Assembly: GCA_036898135.1 (NCBI GenBank)
Contig: CM072513.1
Coordinates: 12,799,102 to 12,863,101, forward strand
Reading direction: 5' to 3'
Source of the DNA: Oncomelania hupensis
Taxonomy: Eukaryota > Mollusca > Gastropoda > Littorinimorpha > Pomatiopsidae
DNA: 64,000 nucleotides
Below the pieces are notes generated by a model. It was not told the DNA's origin and made no database searches. It saw only the letters and a list, made by a program, of their open reading frames with translations. Each line of letters opens with the position of its first letter. Within the stretch, counting starts at the first letter, position 1. Positions 32,166 to 43,150 of this stretch are shown here, piece by piece. A program made the translations under genes and the position numbers.

Positions 32166-34381
32166 TTAGAACTGCTTGAAAAGGTAAGTTTTGAGGGCAG
32201 ACTGGAAGGAGGTGGGAGAGGGTTTCTGACGGAGAGAGAGTGGAAGAGTATTCCAGATGGATGGGCCGTAGACAGAGAAGGAGCGGGACCCGAACGTGCT
32301 GAGTTTGGAGCGAGGAATGCGGAGGCGGAGAGGGTCGGAGGCAGAGCGAAGAGAGCGAGAGGGAATGTATGGGTGAAGTAAGTCAGAGAGATAGAGAGGA
32401 GCGGAGTTGTTGAGGGACTTGTAGCAGAGAGACAAGGTCTTGTATTGAATGTGTTGGGAGATGGGAAGCCAGTGTAGGGCTTTGAGCAAGGGAGTGACGT
32501 GGTCAGATTTCTTCTTTCTGAGGACGAGGCGGGCAGTATTGTTTTGAACGCGTTGGAGAGGGAGAGTGGGGGAGCGGGGAAGGCCGGAAAGAAGGGAGTT
32601 GCAATAGTCGATGCGAGACAGGATGAGGGAGACAGCAAGTTTGGTGGCAGCTTCAGTGGTGAGGTATTTTCTGATCTGACTGATTCGACGGAGGTGGAAG
32701 TAGCAGGCCCGGGCGGTTGCAGAGACAAAGCTAGTCATTGAGAGAGAAGAGTCAAGGATAACGCCAAGGTTCTTGGCAGAGTCGGAGAGAGGGATAGAGG
32801 TACCGTCAAGCTGAAGATGGAGAGAGGAGGGGAGCTGAGGGAGTTTCTGGCGTGTGCCTACCAGCATGGCTTCCGTTTTGTCGTCGTTCAGTTTAAGTTT
32901 GTTTGCTGTCATCCAGTCCTTCACGTCTTCACAGCAGTCGGCCGTGCGAGTCAGGAGTGCCTGAATGTTGTCAGGTTTGTCTTTGTCTTGTAGTTGTGAG
33001 TCGTCAGCATAGAAGTGGTGGTTTATGTGATGAGACTGGATGATGTTGGTCAGAGGGGAGGTGTAGAGTGTAAAAAGGACCGGACCCAGGACAGATCCCT
33101 GAGGAACTCCGCAGGAGAGCCTAACTGGGTCAGAGGATATGCCATCGATGATAACGGACTGCCGTCTGTCAGAGAGGTAGGAAAGAAACCAGGAGTGAGC
33201 GGAGTCAGTGATGCCAAAGGAGTGTTGAAGGCGGTGGAGGAGGATAGAATGGTCAATAGTGTCGAAGGCGGCAGAGAGATCGAGTAGGGTAAGAAGGGAG
33301 ATGTTGCCTGAGTCAGTTGAGAGAAGAAGATCGTTCAGAATATGTAAAAGGGCTGTTTCAGTGCTGTGGTGCTTGCGATAGGCAGACTGGAAGGGACCGA
33401 GGAGATTGTTGATGGTGAGGTGAGCGTTGAGCTGGTTGAGGACAACCTTTTCAAGTAGCTTAGACAGAAAAGAGAGATTGGAGACTGGGCGATAGTTTTT
33501 GAGGTCATTTGGGTCAAGGTTGTGTTTTTTGAGGAGAGGGCGAACGATGGCAGACTTGAAGATATCAGGAACGGAGCCAGTTTCTAGAGAGGTGTTGATG
33601 ATATCGGTGATGAAAGGCAGAAGTTTTGGGAGACCGTCCAAATACAGGGAAGCTGGGAGGGGGTCTAGTTCACAGGTTTTGAGAGACATAGTCTTTATGA
33701 TTTTGAGAACTTCTGCCTGAGAGAGAGAGCAGAAAAATGAGAGGGGGGTGCCTGTGAAGGGGGAGTCAGGAGGGCAAGGCGGAGATGGTAGAATGTCAAG
33801 TGTGTTGCGCAGAGATTGAATTTTGTCAGAGAAATAGGTGGAAAAGGCGGATGGGAGTTCTTCTTTTTTGTGTGTGTTGGGGAGTGGAGATTCTTTAGGT
33901 GTGCCTAAGAGTTTGTTCATCGTAGCGTAGAGAGTTTTGGAAGAAGTGGATTCTAGGATTTTGTTTTGGAGGTGTTTGCGTTTGGCATCAGAGATCAGTC
34001 TGCAGACTTTGGATCTGATGGTTTGGAAAATCTGTCTGTGAACGGTTAGGCCAGATAAGCGCCAACGGCGCTCAGCTTGCCGACGCTCACGCTTGGCCGT
34101 TGCTATCTCATGGGTGAGCCAGGGGGAAGGGAGTCGGTCGGGCCTGGAGCAGGAGGTGACAGGGGCATGGTTGTCAAGAAGTTTACGGAGAGAGGAATCA
34201 AAGTGAGATGCAAGATCAGAGGAGGAAGCGTCAGAGAGAAGGTCGACAGCTTCGGCGAAGAAGATCTCACGGTTGACAGGTTTTAGTTTGCGGCGAGAGA
34301 CAAGGAGTTGTTGTTTGTGAGGGGGAGGTAGATTGAGGAAGACGAGAATAGCGAGGTGGTCGGAGGGGAGTACAGAGGAGA
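32166..34381 (-). pseudogene. LINE reverse transcriptase frame (738 codons open)
   Basis: From the first Met (33920) there are 584 residues; the frame is open upstream to about 34381 without a Met in place. Order: linker (HEIATAKRERRQAERRWRLS), CELDPLPASLYLDGLP, NYRPVSNLSFLSKLLEKVV, LLDLSAAFDTIDHSILL, CGVPQGSVLGPVLFTLY, the catalytic box HFYADDSQL, then AKNLGVILDSSLSM, HVTPLLKALHWLPI and SFQSALKTYLFKQF*. All polymerase motifs look intact. It is separated from the endonuclease by one frameshift near 34390. Confidence 0.85.
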
Positions 34382-34909
34382 TGTCAGAGTCGAGAGTTTA
34401 TCGGAGGTGCGAGTGATGATCCAGTCAATGGTGTGGCCAAGACGGTGAGTGGGTTGTGTGATGTGTTGTGTAAGATTGTGGTTTGAAAGTGACCTGCATA
34501 GGCGTTTTGTGTCCGGGTGATCAGGTTTGTCAAAGTGAAAGTTGAAATCACCAAGGAGGATGTGTTTGCCGGATCGTGTGCTGTAATGGTCGAGGAGGAG
34601 GTCAAATTCAGTAAAGAACATAGAGTTGGTGAGTTTGTTTTGGGAGCTAGGCGGAGGGCGATTGATGCAGGAGAAAATGACTGAGTGGCCGGGGAGTGTT
34701 GCTTTGGCCTCGACATATTCAAATGAGGGATGTGTGAAGGGCAGAGATTGAGTGAAAGAGAGGTGAGCAGAAAGGCAGTCCCTGTAAATGATGGCAATGC
34801 CGCCTCCCCTGGAAGCGCGCGGAAAGGAGGCAAGTCGGTAGCCACTCGGAGTGGCGCTTGCGATAGTAGGTTCGTCACCCACTGGCCGGAGCCATGTTTC
34901 AGTTATCAC
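34283..34909 (-). pseudogene. AP-type endonuclease part of the same LINE
   Basis: Reads MITETWLRPVGDEPTIA, RGGGIAIIYRDCL, then HILLGDFNFHFDKPDH and GHTIDWIITR. The catalytic ETW and GDFN motifs are present. The N-terminal Asn-containing strand is cut off by 5' truncation, and the last catalytic segment (SDHLAILV) reads in the polymerase frame after a one-base shift. Confidence 0.85.
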
Positions 34910-34918
34910 GACAATATC

Positions 34919-36692
34919 TAGGTCTGATGTTGTATACTCTCATGGTTGCCCACAGAGCTGCATGCCAGACTCGGTGAAATGCCTTTTTGAAGTCTACGAA
35001 AACATGATATAGATGTTGTTGGTGCTGTAGGTATTTCTCGCAGATTATTCTGAGGTTAAAAATCTGTTCAGTGGTACTTCGCCCTGCCCTGAATCCTGCT
35101 TGCTCTTCAGCTATGATTTGTTCAGCTTGGGGTTTCAACCTGTTGAGTATTATTTTCAGGAGGATCTTGCTAGGATGGCTGATGAGACTGATGGTGCGGT
35201 AATTTTCACATTCCTGAAGGTTACCTTTTTTGGGAAGAGTGATGAAAAGCGACTGGGTCCATGATGTAAGCCACTCCCTTCTGCCAGATCTTGTTACAGA
35301 TAATGGTGATTGCGTCAATAATTGCTTCTCCTCCTGCTTGAAGCAGTTCCACTGGTATGTTGTCCACTCCCGCTGACTTCCCTTTCTTCAGCGATTGCAC
35401 TGCTGCCTCAACTTCTTCTTGGAGAATTGGGAGGATTTCTTCTTCTCTGTTCTCTGGACATGCTAGAACTGATGTGTCTCCGTTTGGTGTGTGGTTGTAA
35501 AGATCAGAGCAGTACTCTGTCCATCTGTCCAAGACTTCTTGTTCTTCTGTAAGGCATATGCCAGACTTGCTTTGGATCATGGATACCTTGGGGTGTTTAA
35601 CACTTGTCAGCCGCTTCACAGTCTGTTAGGCCTTCTTGTTGTTCTTGTTCAGACTGGCATTGATCTTCTATCCAGTTCTCCTTTGCTGTGTGCATGCCTT
35701 TTCGGATGTCATTGTTGATTTTTCGGTAGGCATCAGCTCCCCTGTGAGGTGTTCTTTTCTTTTTCTTTTTCATCTCTCTTCGTTTATCACACAGGTCCAA
35801 AAGTTCAGGTGTGATCCACAGCTTCTTCTTTGGCCGGTGCTTTCCAAGGATCTCCGTGGCGGCATCTGTCACAACTAAGTTGAAGGTGGTGGTCATGGTG
35901 TTGACATCTACTTCACCAGCTCCCAAAATGAGCAGTGGTGCAAATTTCCCTCCAATTGTGGCCTGAAATATTTCTGACACCTTTGGGACTTGCAGTTTGT
36001 CCAGGTAGAGCTTCAGTCTAGTGCACTTTGCTGTGTTTAATCTCTTCAAGTGAAGCCGAAAAGACATCACGAGATTGTGGTCACTTCCGATGTCTGCTCC
36101 TGGAAAAGTGCATGTCCTGCCAATGTTGATGCTTGATCTGAAGCGTTTCTTGACCATGATTTAGGCGATCTGGTTGTGATGCTCCCCGCCATATCCATCG
36201 TCTGGGTTTTTTGTGGAGATCAAGCGTGTTTGCCAGTATCAGATTGTTGTATCTGGCAAACTCCAACAGTCTCAGACCCCTGTCATTTGTCTCGTTGTTG
36301 CAGTGGTGTCTACATGTGTCTCTCCAGTTGTCGTGCGCATCTTGGCCAACCTTGGCATTCCAGTCGCCTTCCACTATGACTTTGTCCTTCTTCGTCACTT
36401 GGTCAAGGACAGCCTGTAGATTTTCATAGAAATCCTCCACTTCGCTGTCGTCATAGTCTGATGTTGGGGCATAGGCCTGGATGATGGTGATGTTGAAAGG
36501 GGCTGCTCTCAGACGGATGGTAATGAGTCTACTGGAGACTAGGCGCAACCCATGACAGTGGCTAGAATGTTCTTGTGGACCAAGAATCCAACTCCGTGTT
36601 CTTGCCTGTCATCTCTACCGCTGAAATAAAGCTTGTGGCCTTTGTCGGTCGTTGTTTCACCTATGCCTTTTCAGCGCAGTTCGCTGATCCTA
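34919..36692 (-). mobile_element. RTE-like LINE, endonuclease to polymerase segment
   Basis: Minus-strand pieces in order: GETTTDKGHKLYFSGRDD, ITIIQAYAPTSDYDDSEVED, VIVEGDWNAKVG, GSDHNLVMSFRLHLK, KKGKSAGVDNIPVELLQAGG, LPKKGNLQECENYRTISLIS, QAGFRAGRSTTEQIF and HVFVDFKKAFHRVWHAALWA. EGDWNAKVG and GSDHNL are APE catalytic motifs. Several frameshifts and stops (for example TGA in ELR*KGIG). Annotation pipelines often mislabel such endonucleases as craniofacial development protein 2. Confidence 0.85.
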
Positions 36693-38804
36693 TGGGAAGA
36701 TGCTATACTTGACTGTTGCTATGGCAACATTCCCCATGCATATAAATCTTTTCAGCTCCCTAAAATCGGACTATCCGATCACGACTCTGTACATTTGATC
36801 CCTTCATATAAACCTAAAATACTAACTGAGTCTGTCGTTGCCAAAACTGTAAAAGTATGGTCGGATGATTGTGTTGAGCAATTGCAGGGTTGTTTCGATT
36901 GCACAGACTGGAATGTTTTTCTTGATTCCTCTGATGATGTTAATCAGGCTGCTGATGTGGTCACTGACTATGTTAAATTCTGATGATGATTAGACATGAT
37001 TATTCCAACCAAACAAGTCAAAATCTATCCAAACAACAAGCCCTGGGTCTCAAGATCACTGAAAAATACTATTAATAAAAAGAAAATTGCATTTCAAACT
37101 GGGGATAGGGAAGAAAGAAAGAGGGTTCAGAGGAAATTAAGGGAGGAAATACGTGCAGCTAAGTTAGAATATAAAGAGAAAGTTGAACGTCAGTTCCAGT
37201 CAGGCAACATAAGGGATGCTTGGAAGGGGTTGAAAACCTTATCAGGCCAGAATAAACCTCAGAGCAGTGGTTGCCTGCGAAGTGAAGATGAAAAGTTAGC
37301 TTTCTCTAACGAGCTGAATGATTTTTATTGTCGTTTTGAACGCAATGATTTGAGTGACAGTTTGTCTGAAGTTTTGGTTGATCTTCAGGAAAGGGTGAGA
37401 AATGGGGAGGGAGATGCTTCTGGTGATTTTGAGATCCGGGATTTGGTGGTTGAGTCCCACTTCAAGAGAATAAACCCCCGTAAGGCAATGGGTCCAGATG
37501 GCTTGTGTGGAAAACTGTTGAAAGTATGTTCTGCTCAGTTATGTGTTGTTTTCAGTCATTTGTTTTCTTTATCATTGAAACAATGTGCTGTCCCCTCAGT
37601 CTGGAAAAATGCCACTATCTGTCCTGTTCCAAAGTCTAGAAGCCCATCTGAGTTGAATGACTATAGGCCCGTTGCACTCACCAGCATCGCCATGAAATGC
37701 TTTGAGCGTATCGTCTTGAAAAAACTTCTCTCTCAAACACAACAGTTTCTTGATCCTTTTCAGTTCGCATACAAGCAAGACAGATCCACTGACGACGCAA
37801 CACTCACTCTACTCAACAACGCTTATACACAGCTGGATAATCCTAGTTCTTTCGTTAGGATTCTCTTTATCGATTTTTCTTCTGCTTTTAATACGATACA
37901 ACCTCATCTCATGGCGCTCAAACTTCTGGCCCTTGACGTCAATCCCAGGCTTATCCTGTGGATAGTCAGCTTTCTAGTTCACAGATCTCAGTCAGTCTGC
38001 TTCCAGCGAGCTCTCTCCTCTACTCGAACTACATCAACTGGCTCCCCTCAGGTCACTGTACTATCTCCTGTTCTGTTTACTCTGTACACCAACGATTGCA
38101 CAGGCTCTGAAAATACACCTCTCATTAAGTACTCAGATGACTCTGCCCTTCAAGACCTCTCCAACTCTGCAACTGTTTATCTCAAGGAAGTGCAAAGGTT
38201 TATTGCATGGTGCAAAGAGAATTTTTTAAATATAAATGTGAAGAAAACTAAAGAACTGATTATTGATTTTAGAAAAAGCCCATCTGCTGTGCCTGACTTA
38301 GTGATTGATGGAGAAAAGGTGGAGAGAGTCTTGGAATACAAATATCTGGGAACAATACTTGACAATAAGCTTACCTTTGATTCCAACACTACTTCCATCC
38401 ATAAGAAATGTCAGTCAAGAATATATTGCCTCCAGAAATTGCGCTCTCTGAAAGTCAACAAGTCTGTTTTATGTAACTTTTACAGATGTTTTATTCAATC
38501 GGTGCTGACCTTTGGTTTTCTTTGCTGGTTTGGAGGTCTCAGTGTGAGGAGTAAGAATGTGTTGGATAGAATTGTGAAGGTGTGTGGGAAAGTGGTGGGT
38601 GAAAAGCAGGAGAGTTTGTGTGTGTTGTACGAAAGGCAAGTAAGAAAGAAAGCGAGCATGATTGTAAGAGACTCCACTCACATCCTAGCCCAGCACTACC
38701 AGCTCCTTCCTTCTGGTCGCCGTTTCAGAGTGCCAACTGTTTCTACAGTTAGAGCTAAGAACAGTTTTGTACCCAAATCAGTACAAATTCTTAATAAGTG
38801 TTGA
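36693..38804 (+). pseudogene. LINE polymerase, 602-residue open frame after triple TGA
   Basis: Endonuclease end (YGNIPHAYKSFQLPKIGLS, DHDSVHL) runs in frame to VTDYVKF, then three consecutive TGA codons at 36981-36989, then LDMIIPTKQ and an open frame to 38804. Motifs: PRKAMGPDGLCGKLLK, NDYRPVALTSIAMKCFERIV, LFIDFSSAFNTIQPH, GSPQVTVLSPVLFTLY, and catalytic YSDDSAL where YADD or FADD is usual. PQG is changed to PQV. The length is kept but two conserved residues differ, so activity is doubtful. Confidence 0.85.
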
Positions 38805-39095
38805 CTGAATGAGTTCGGTGCGAGTGGTTTATGGGTGTGGATGTGGGTGTGTGTGTTTGTGGGTAGGTGTTTTATTTATTTATGTTGAAGTGCAATAAGG
38901 ACATGTAGTGTGATATGTATTTTCAGTTTTACAATGTGTCGGAACTGTTTTTGTTAATATGTACATAAGCGTGATTACACGTACATGTTTACATGTTTAT
39001 AGTATTGTTACATTTTATTACCTTTTGCTGACAGCAAATCCATGTTAGAATTTCTCCTTGGAGATAATAAAGTTTTCTGAATCTGAATCTGAAAT
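36693..39095 (+). mobile_element. Plus-strand LINE (CR1/L2/Rex1-like), nested in the RTE-like LINE
   Basis: 2.4 kb, 5'-truncated within the endonuclease, ending AATAAAGTTTTCTGAATCT with a (GAATCT)n tail. Target duplications: CTGATCCTA (36684-36692) and CTGATCCCTA (39096-39105). The interrupted host frame (WNVLGI then SELR) matches across it. Confidence 0.9.
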
Positions 39096-39600
39096 CTGAT
39101 CCCTAAAACGTTCCATCGATAGTGGTCCATCTCGTGGGCCAGTTCTTCTAATTTTCCCTCCGCATTTAGGGTCCTGAATTCCAGGTTCCTATGACAATGT
39201 TATTTCTGGTGTGGATCTTGCTAAGTTGTCCATCAGTAGCACACGTGTCGCCTCCATCCTGGTGGCCAAAGGAAGGCTCGGTCCTTGTTGACCCGGGCGA
39301 CGACCCATCCGGTATGGAGTGAATGGTTTTATTAATCATGCAGTGTGTCTTGGGAAAGAAAGACCTGGCAGGGCCCAATCCTCTCCAGGCTGTTGGCCAC
39401 AGCCGATATCAACGAATACAGTGTGGCTCGCCTTGGCCCTGAGCACGTGGTCGTTAAACCTGTAGTAACATGAGGTTTCTCCGTCCTGGCCGGTGACTTC
39501 TGTGTAGAAGACTTTCGCCCAGTGATGCGGTGCTGACATCACCCCTGTTAGTCGCCTCTAATGACACGTCGGGAAACGTTGGGTCTATTCTAATCAGTGC
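39096..39600 (-). mobile_element. RTE-like LINE, 5' segment
   Basis: The minus strand encodes TRNNIVIGTWN, RTLNAEGKLEELAHEMDHYR and WNVLGI, the beginning of the APE domain, preceded by a 5' region with weak coding character. The 5' boundary is approximate. Confidence 0.75.
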
Positions 39601-39754
39601 CCGAACCCCCATGTATAAGATTTGTGTTATTTATGTCTGTAGTGGCCGAGTAGCATTTAATCTTTACAGGTTTGTCCTTTGTTGGTGGTATTAGTGGTTC
39701 ATTTTATAGTAGTATTTGTATTCATAATTGCTAGATTTAGTGAGGAATTGAAGG

Positions 39755-39884
39755 CGGAGAATGTTTATATGCTGTTGTTGTGATGTGTGTGTCTCAATGT
39801 ATGATCTAACCATATATAGATGGCTGCCTGTTTATGTGCTGTTATTGTGATGTGTGTGTCTCAATGTGGGATCTAACCATATAT
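39755..39884 (+). repeat. About 68-bp tandem repeat flanking element J, left side
   Basis: Units with GATGGCTGCCTGTTTATGTG and TGTGATGTGTGTGTCTCAA recur here twice and resume at 41602 after element J, so element J inserted into the array. Confidence 0.8.
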
Positions 39885-41587
39885 GGGTCTGTCTACAAAG
39901 CTGAGCACCGCGAGGGGTGCTGCTTTTCTAGATAATATTTATCACAACAAGCTGCATATTTGCCTTTTCTTTTGCTATTATCTTATTTAAAAGTGATCGG
40001 AGAGATAGTATTAATAATTTCAAGAGGAAAATGTCTATAGAATTTTTGTATTTGCTTTGTAAATGTCTGAAAGTGGCCTAAAATTTGACCTAATTTTGTG
40101 ACATGAGAATGACCGGGTTTTCTTCTAAGTGTTTACATAAATAAAGATGTCATAGAACACGTAAAATTATTATAATCTAACTCATTAGTAATAGTTTAAA
40201 CATGCACAGTACTTACAAAACCAATTTGTTTTGTATTTTGTGTATTATAGCCGGAGTAAATTTGGTTGTCCAACGTAATGCATGGTTTCCGAAACAGGCA
40301 GAATGTTTTCAAAAATTGATCTTCGTCTTAAGCGCAAGAATACATGTTTTTTTTTAGAGTTGTCTTTCTTGTTGGGATGTTATGAATGAATTCCAATGTT
40401 TACAAATAACAATTTAGTCGTTATGTAAATGCTTTGATGGTCTGAAAAGCATCGGTTGACATCGTTTCCGGATTTTCGTGTGACGTTGGACAACACACAA
40501 ATTTATTTTGCTTATTTCAAAGCATACCTAGTAGAACTATTTTAATGACGTAAAGTAGGCCTCATTAGCGGATTGATATATACACTCGTCCCTTCTCGCG
40601 TGGTTTCATTTTATGCGGGGAATCTTTTTCATTGTGTGTGGTTTCCGAGTATCACGTAGTTGTTAAGTTGGAAAACGCACGCAGTGTCACCAAGAAAATT
40701 GACTCTTTACGGTAAGATTCTTCATGTTTATATAATATTTTATGTTTATTTAGTAGTTAGGATAAGTTTAATTCGACTGTTGTGCCTATTTTAATGAAAA
40801 TAGATCTCCGTCTAGTCCAACATAATTAGAAGCCAAGAAACCATTATTTTTTTTGTCGTTCTTGTTACGATGGATGATGAGATCCGTTCAAAATTTGTTA
40901 ATGAATAAATAAAAATGCTGTTTGAAACAGCAGTGACAAGTAAACTTATTTAAATTTATTATTTGACTTGATTTGGATACGCTAAGTTTGATAAATATTA
41001 TTTAGCCGAATATAATTTATCGTCAAACTTAATTTGGTTTCCGTGTTACATTGGACATTATTTTTTTAAATAAGAACCAGATTTTTTTTAATAGAGACCT
41101 GTAAGATCTCACTTTTATTTTGTGATTATGTTATAATATTATACACAATTTGTATGTGCAGTAGCTGTTTCAGGTTGTTTCATTTTAAGTATAAAAGAAC
41201 TTTTAACGATTAAAATTTGTCGAAAATTGATTGACTTGATAATGTATCAATAGATAAACTTCTTTACTAATGTTAACATTTCTTTTTAATCTTATATCTA
41301 TTTGATAGCAAATCTCTTTATAAATAAAGATTCTTTGCCAACTTTATATATATATATTGTTGGTTTTTAAGTACTATTTGGTTTCCGTGTTACATTGGAC
41401 ATTTCGTTGAGTGTGTACACTAAAGGTCTGACTACATGCATATAAGGTCAAAACTTATCTTCTAACCTGCATGGCATGATCACACACATACATATCTTTC
41501 AAATAAACCACAAAATGTATGTATTTGACAACTTTTATTTTTGGGCACCCATGTCACAAAAAGTGAACCAACTTTGTAGACAGAGCC
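39885..41587. mobile_element. TIR element J (1.7 kb), no coding capacity seen
   Basis: Inverted ends GGGTCTGTCTACAAAG and, as complement of the right end, GGCTCTGTCTACAAAG. AT-rich flanks (ATATAT both sides) allow a 6-8 bp duplication. The motif TTACRTTGGACA occurs four times near the ends (about 40257 inverted, 40478, 41049, 41394), twice within GGTTTCCGTGTTACATTGG. A small hairpin (GAGCACCGCGAGGGGTGCT) lies near the left end. No transposase was recognised. Confidence 0.75.
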
Positions 41588-41740
41588 ATATATATATATA
41601 TAGATGGCTGCGTGTTTATGTGCTGTAGTTGTGATGTGTGTGTCAATGTGTGATGTGTATCACTGTGTGATGTATCAATGTGTGTGTCAACGTGTGATGT
41701 GTGTATCAATGTGTGATCTAACCTTTGCTATAGAGGGTTG
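41588..41740 (+). repeat. Tandem repeat flanking element J, right side
   Basis: One unit like those at 39755-39884, then shorter TGATGTGTRTCAATGTG repeats leading to the exon 6 acceptor. Confidence 0.75.
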
Positions 41741-41751
41741 CCTATTTGCAG

Positions 41752-42057
41752 GAACAGGAACAGTCTGAAGCCACAGATGACGCAGACGAGGAAAGCGATG
41801 AAGAGGCCTCAACCCCCGGTCCATCTTTTTCCGTTTCACCGTCATCATGGTTGCCATCGTCATCAAGGGTGGCAGAGATGATAACGATATCTGCAGAGTC
41901 CAGGAATGGTGGTCCTTCTATGCCATACCGAGACAGGTCTGCTGCTTATGGAGAGAGGCCGCCTGCTTCTGCCACCACTACCACGCTGTCCAACCCTCCT
42001 CCGCTGTCAGAGCTGCTGGGCCACTCTCCAGTCCACCAGCATCAGCAACAACAACAG
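41752..42057 (+). CDS. DRAP1: DRAP1 exon 6 (acidic, then Ser/Pro and His/Gln)
   Basis: Follows TTTGCAG in phase 0: EQEQSEATDDADEESDEEAS, TPGPSFSVSPSSWLPSSSRV and onwards to SNPPPLSELLGHSP, ending VHQHQQQQQ. The acidic run followed by Ser/Pro-rich sequence parallels the middle of human DRAP1. It ends CAG before GTTGGA, chosen because the next exon continues the His/Gln tract in the same phase. Confidence 0.8.
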
Positions 42058-42267
42058 GTTGGAGTTGTGCACACTATTGAACGAGAAAAAGAAGCAGAAG
42101 AACGCGAAGTAAAAGAAGAAAAATGCGAAGAAGAAAGCGAAGTTAAGGATGGAGAAGACAAAGAAAGTGAAGTTAAATATGGAGATCGAGCTGAAAAACA
42201 AGATGACTATTATGATGATGATGATGGTGATGATGATGGTGATTATGAAATTGAGGAAGAAGAGTAG
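42058..42267 (+). CDS. DRAP1: Possible alternative acidic C-terminus of DRAP1 (retained intron 6)
   Basis: The exon 6 frame stays open past the weak GTTGGA donor for 69 codons: VGVVHTIEREKEAEEREVKE, repeated Glu/Lys segments (EVKDGEDKESEVKYGD), then DDYYDDDDGDDDGDYEIEEE and a stop at 42265-42267. If the intron is retained, DRAP1 would end in a strongly acidic tail instead of the Met/Pro-rich one. A low-complexity intron remains the alternative. Confidence 0.3.
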   Translation, partial: VGVVHTIEREKEAEEREVKEEKCEEESEVKDGEDKESEVKYGDRAEKQDDYYDDDDGDDDGDYEIEEEE

Positions 42268-42421
42268 GAGGAAGAGAAGAAGAGCATGATGGTAGGTCAT
42301 TCAACACTATAGATGAGTCTGGCAATGCAAAAAGAACAAGAAGTTGATCAAGAAGAACAATGGCAAGTAATTTTGTTTCTGTCGTATACAGTAGTTAACT
42401 TCAAAGATGATTTCATTGCAG

Positions 42422-42573
42422 CATCATCAGCGGTACCAGCAGCAGCATGCACTACACCAGCAAGTTTACCAGCAACACAACTTCCAGCAGCAGCAGGAGC
42501 AACAACAGAATGGAGATGGGTCTTTGCCAGCAACATCTATGGGTGTCAGTGCCACCATGCCTGCTCCTGCTTT
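42422..42573 (+). CDS. DRAP1: DRAP1 exon 7 (Gln/His-rich)
   Basis: Reads HHQRYQQQHALHQQVYQQHN then FQQQQEQQQNGDGSLPATSM, continuing to SATMPAPA. It continues the poly-Gln tract of exon 6 in phase 0. Acceptor CATTGCAG, donor GTAAGC, phase 2. Supported by composition and by phase agreement with exon 8. Confidence 0.78.
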
Positions 42574-43150
42574 GTAAGCATTCTTTTTTAAATTTGCCCT
42601 GTTGTAGATTCTGTTGTGGATTCTGTTCTTTTCCTTCCTTTGATGTCATTGATGAGCTTTGCTGTATTGTTGTTTTGATTTTGTAGTCTGGCTGTTGCCT
42701 GGGCTTTTTAATGCTTTGTTCTATTTCTTTTATTTAGTTCTTTTTTACAATTGAAATTTTTTTAACCCCTTTACTGCTTATGATGACTTGTCTCATATGT
42801 AATGGGTCTGTGTAGTCATGCATGTTTTACTCACAAACAAGTTCTGGACAGAAATAATTCAATGAATTGTAGAGACTGAGTACAGCTGTCGAAGGTGGAG
42901 GTTGTATGTCTGCAGTTGGTGTACAGCTGAGAAGGAGCTATATCTTTACAATACTGCTGAGAAAGAGCTATATCTTTACAATACAGCTGAGAAGGAGAGT
43001 AGGAGCTGTGAGGTATTAAAGGAATGCTGTGAGGTCGTGAGAAGAAGGGAAGGACCTGTGAGATTGTGAGATAAAGAGGAGAAGATTAAAGAAAAGGAAA
43101 AGCAGATGAAGAAGACAGCAGTTGAGAGGAGAAGTAGATGAAGAATAAAA
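42574..43150. other. DRAP1 intron 7, first part
   Basis: No gene. There is a local duplication with CTATATCTTTACAATAC at about 42939 and 42969, then purine-rich sequence grading into the minisatellite. Confidence 0.5.

Larger units (their letters stand above)
31929..34918 (-). mobile_element. L2/CR1-like LINE, 2.99 kb, nested in the RTE-like LINE
   Basis: It runs on the minus strand from a truncated endonuclease (VITETWLRPVG) to an (ATT)n tail next to 31929. 10-bp target duplications with one mismatch flank it. The 3' UTR carries AAGCGCATTATAAATACAG before the tail, like the LINE end at 3.3 kb. This is the best preserved polymerase in the window. Confidence 0.92.

Noticed and set aside
32117..33287. 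Long frames on the strand opposite the L2/CR1-like LINE and in its other frames
   Set aside because: Shadows of the polymerase frame, lacking any domain.
35597..36548. A host craniofacial development protein 2-like gene
   Set aside because: The endonuclease is in line with reverse transcriptase pieces of the same RTE-like LINE and is full of frameshifts.
36633..36692. Start of the plus-strand LINE frame at a Met near 36633
   Set aside because: Those codons belong to the host RTE-like LINE read on the wrong strand; the target duplication places the insert start at 36693.
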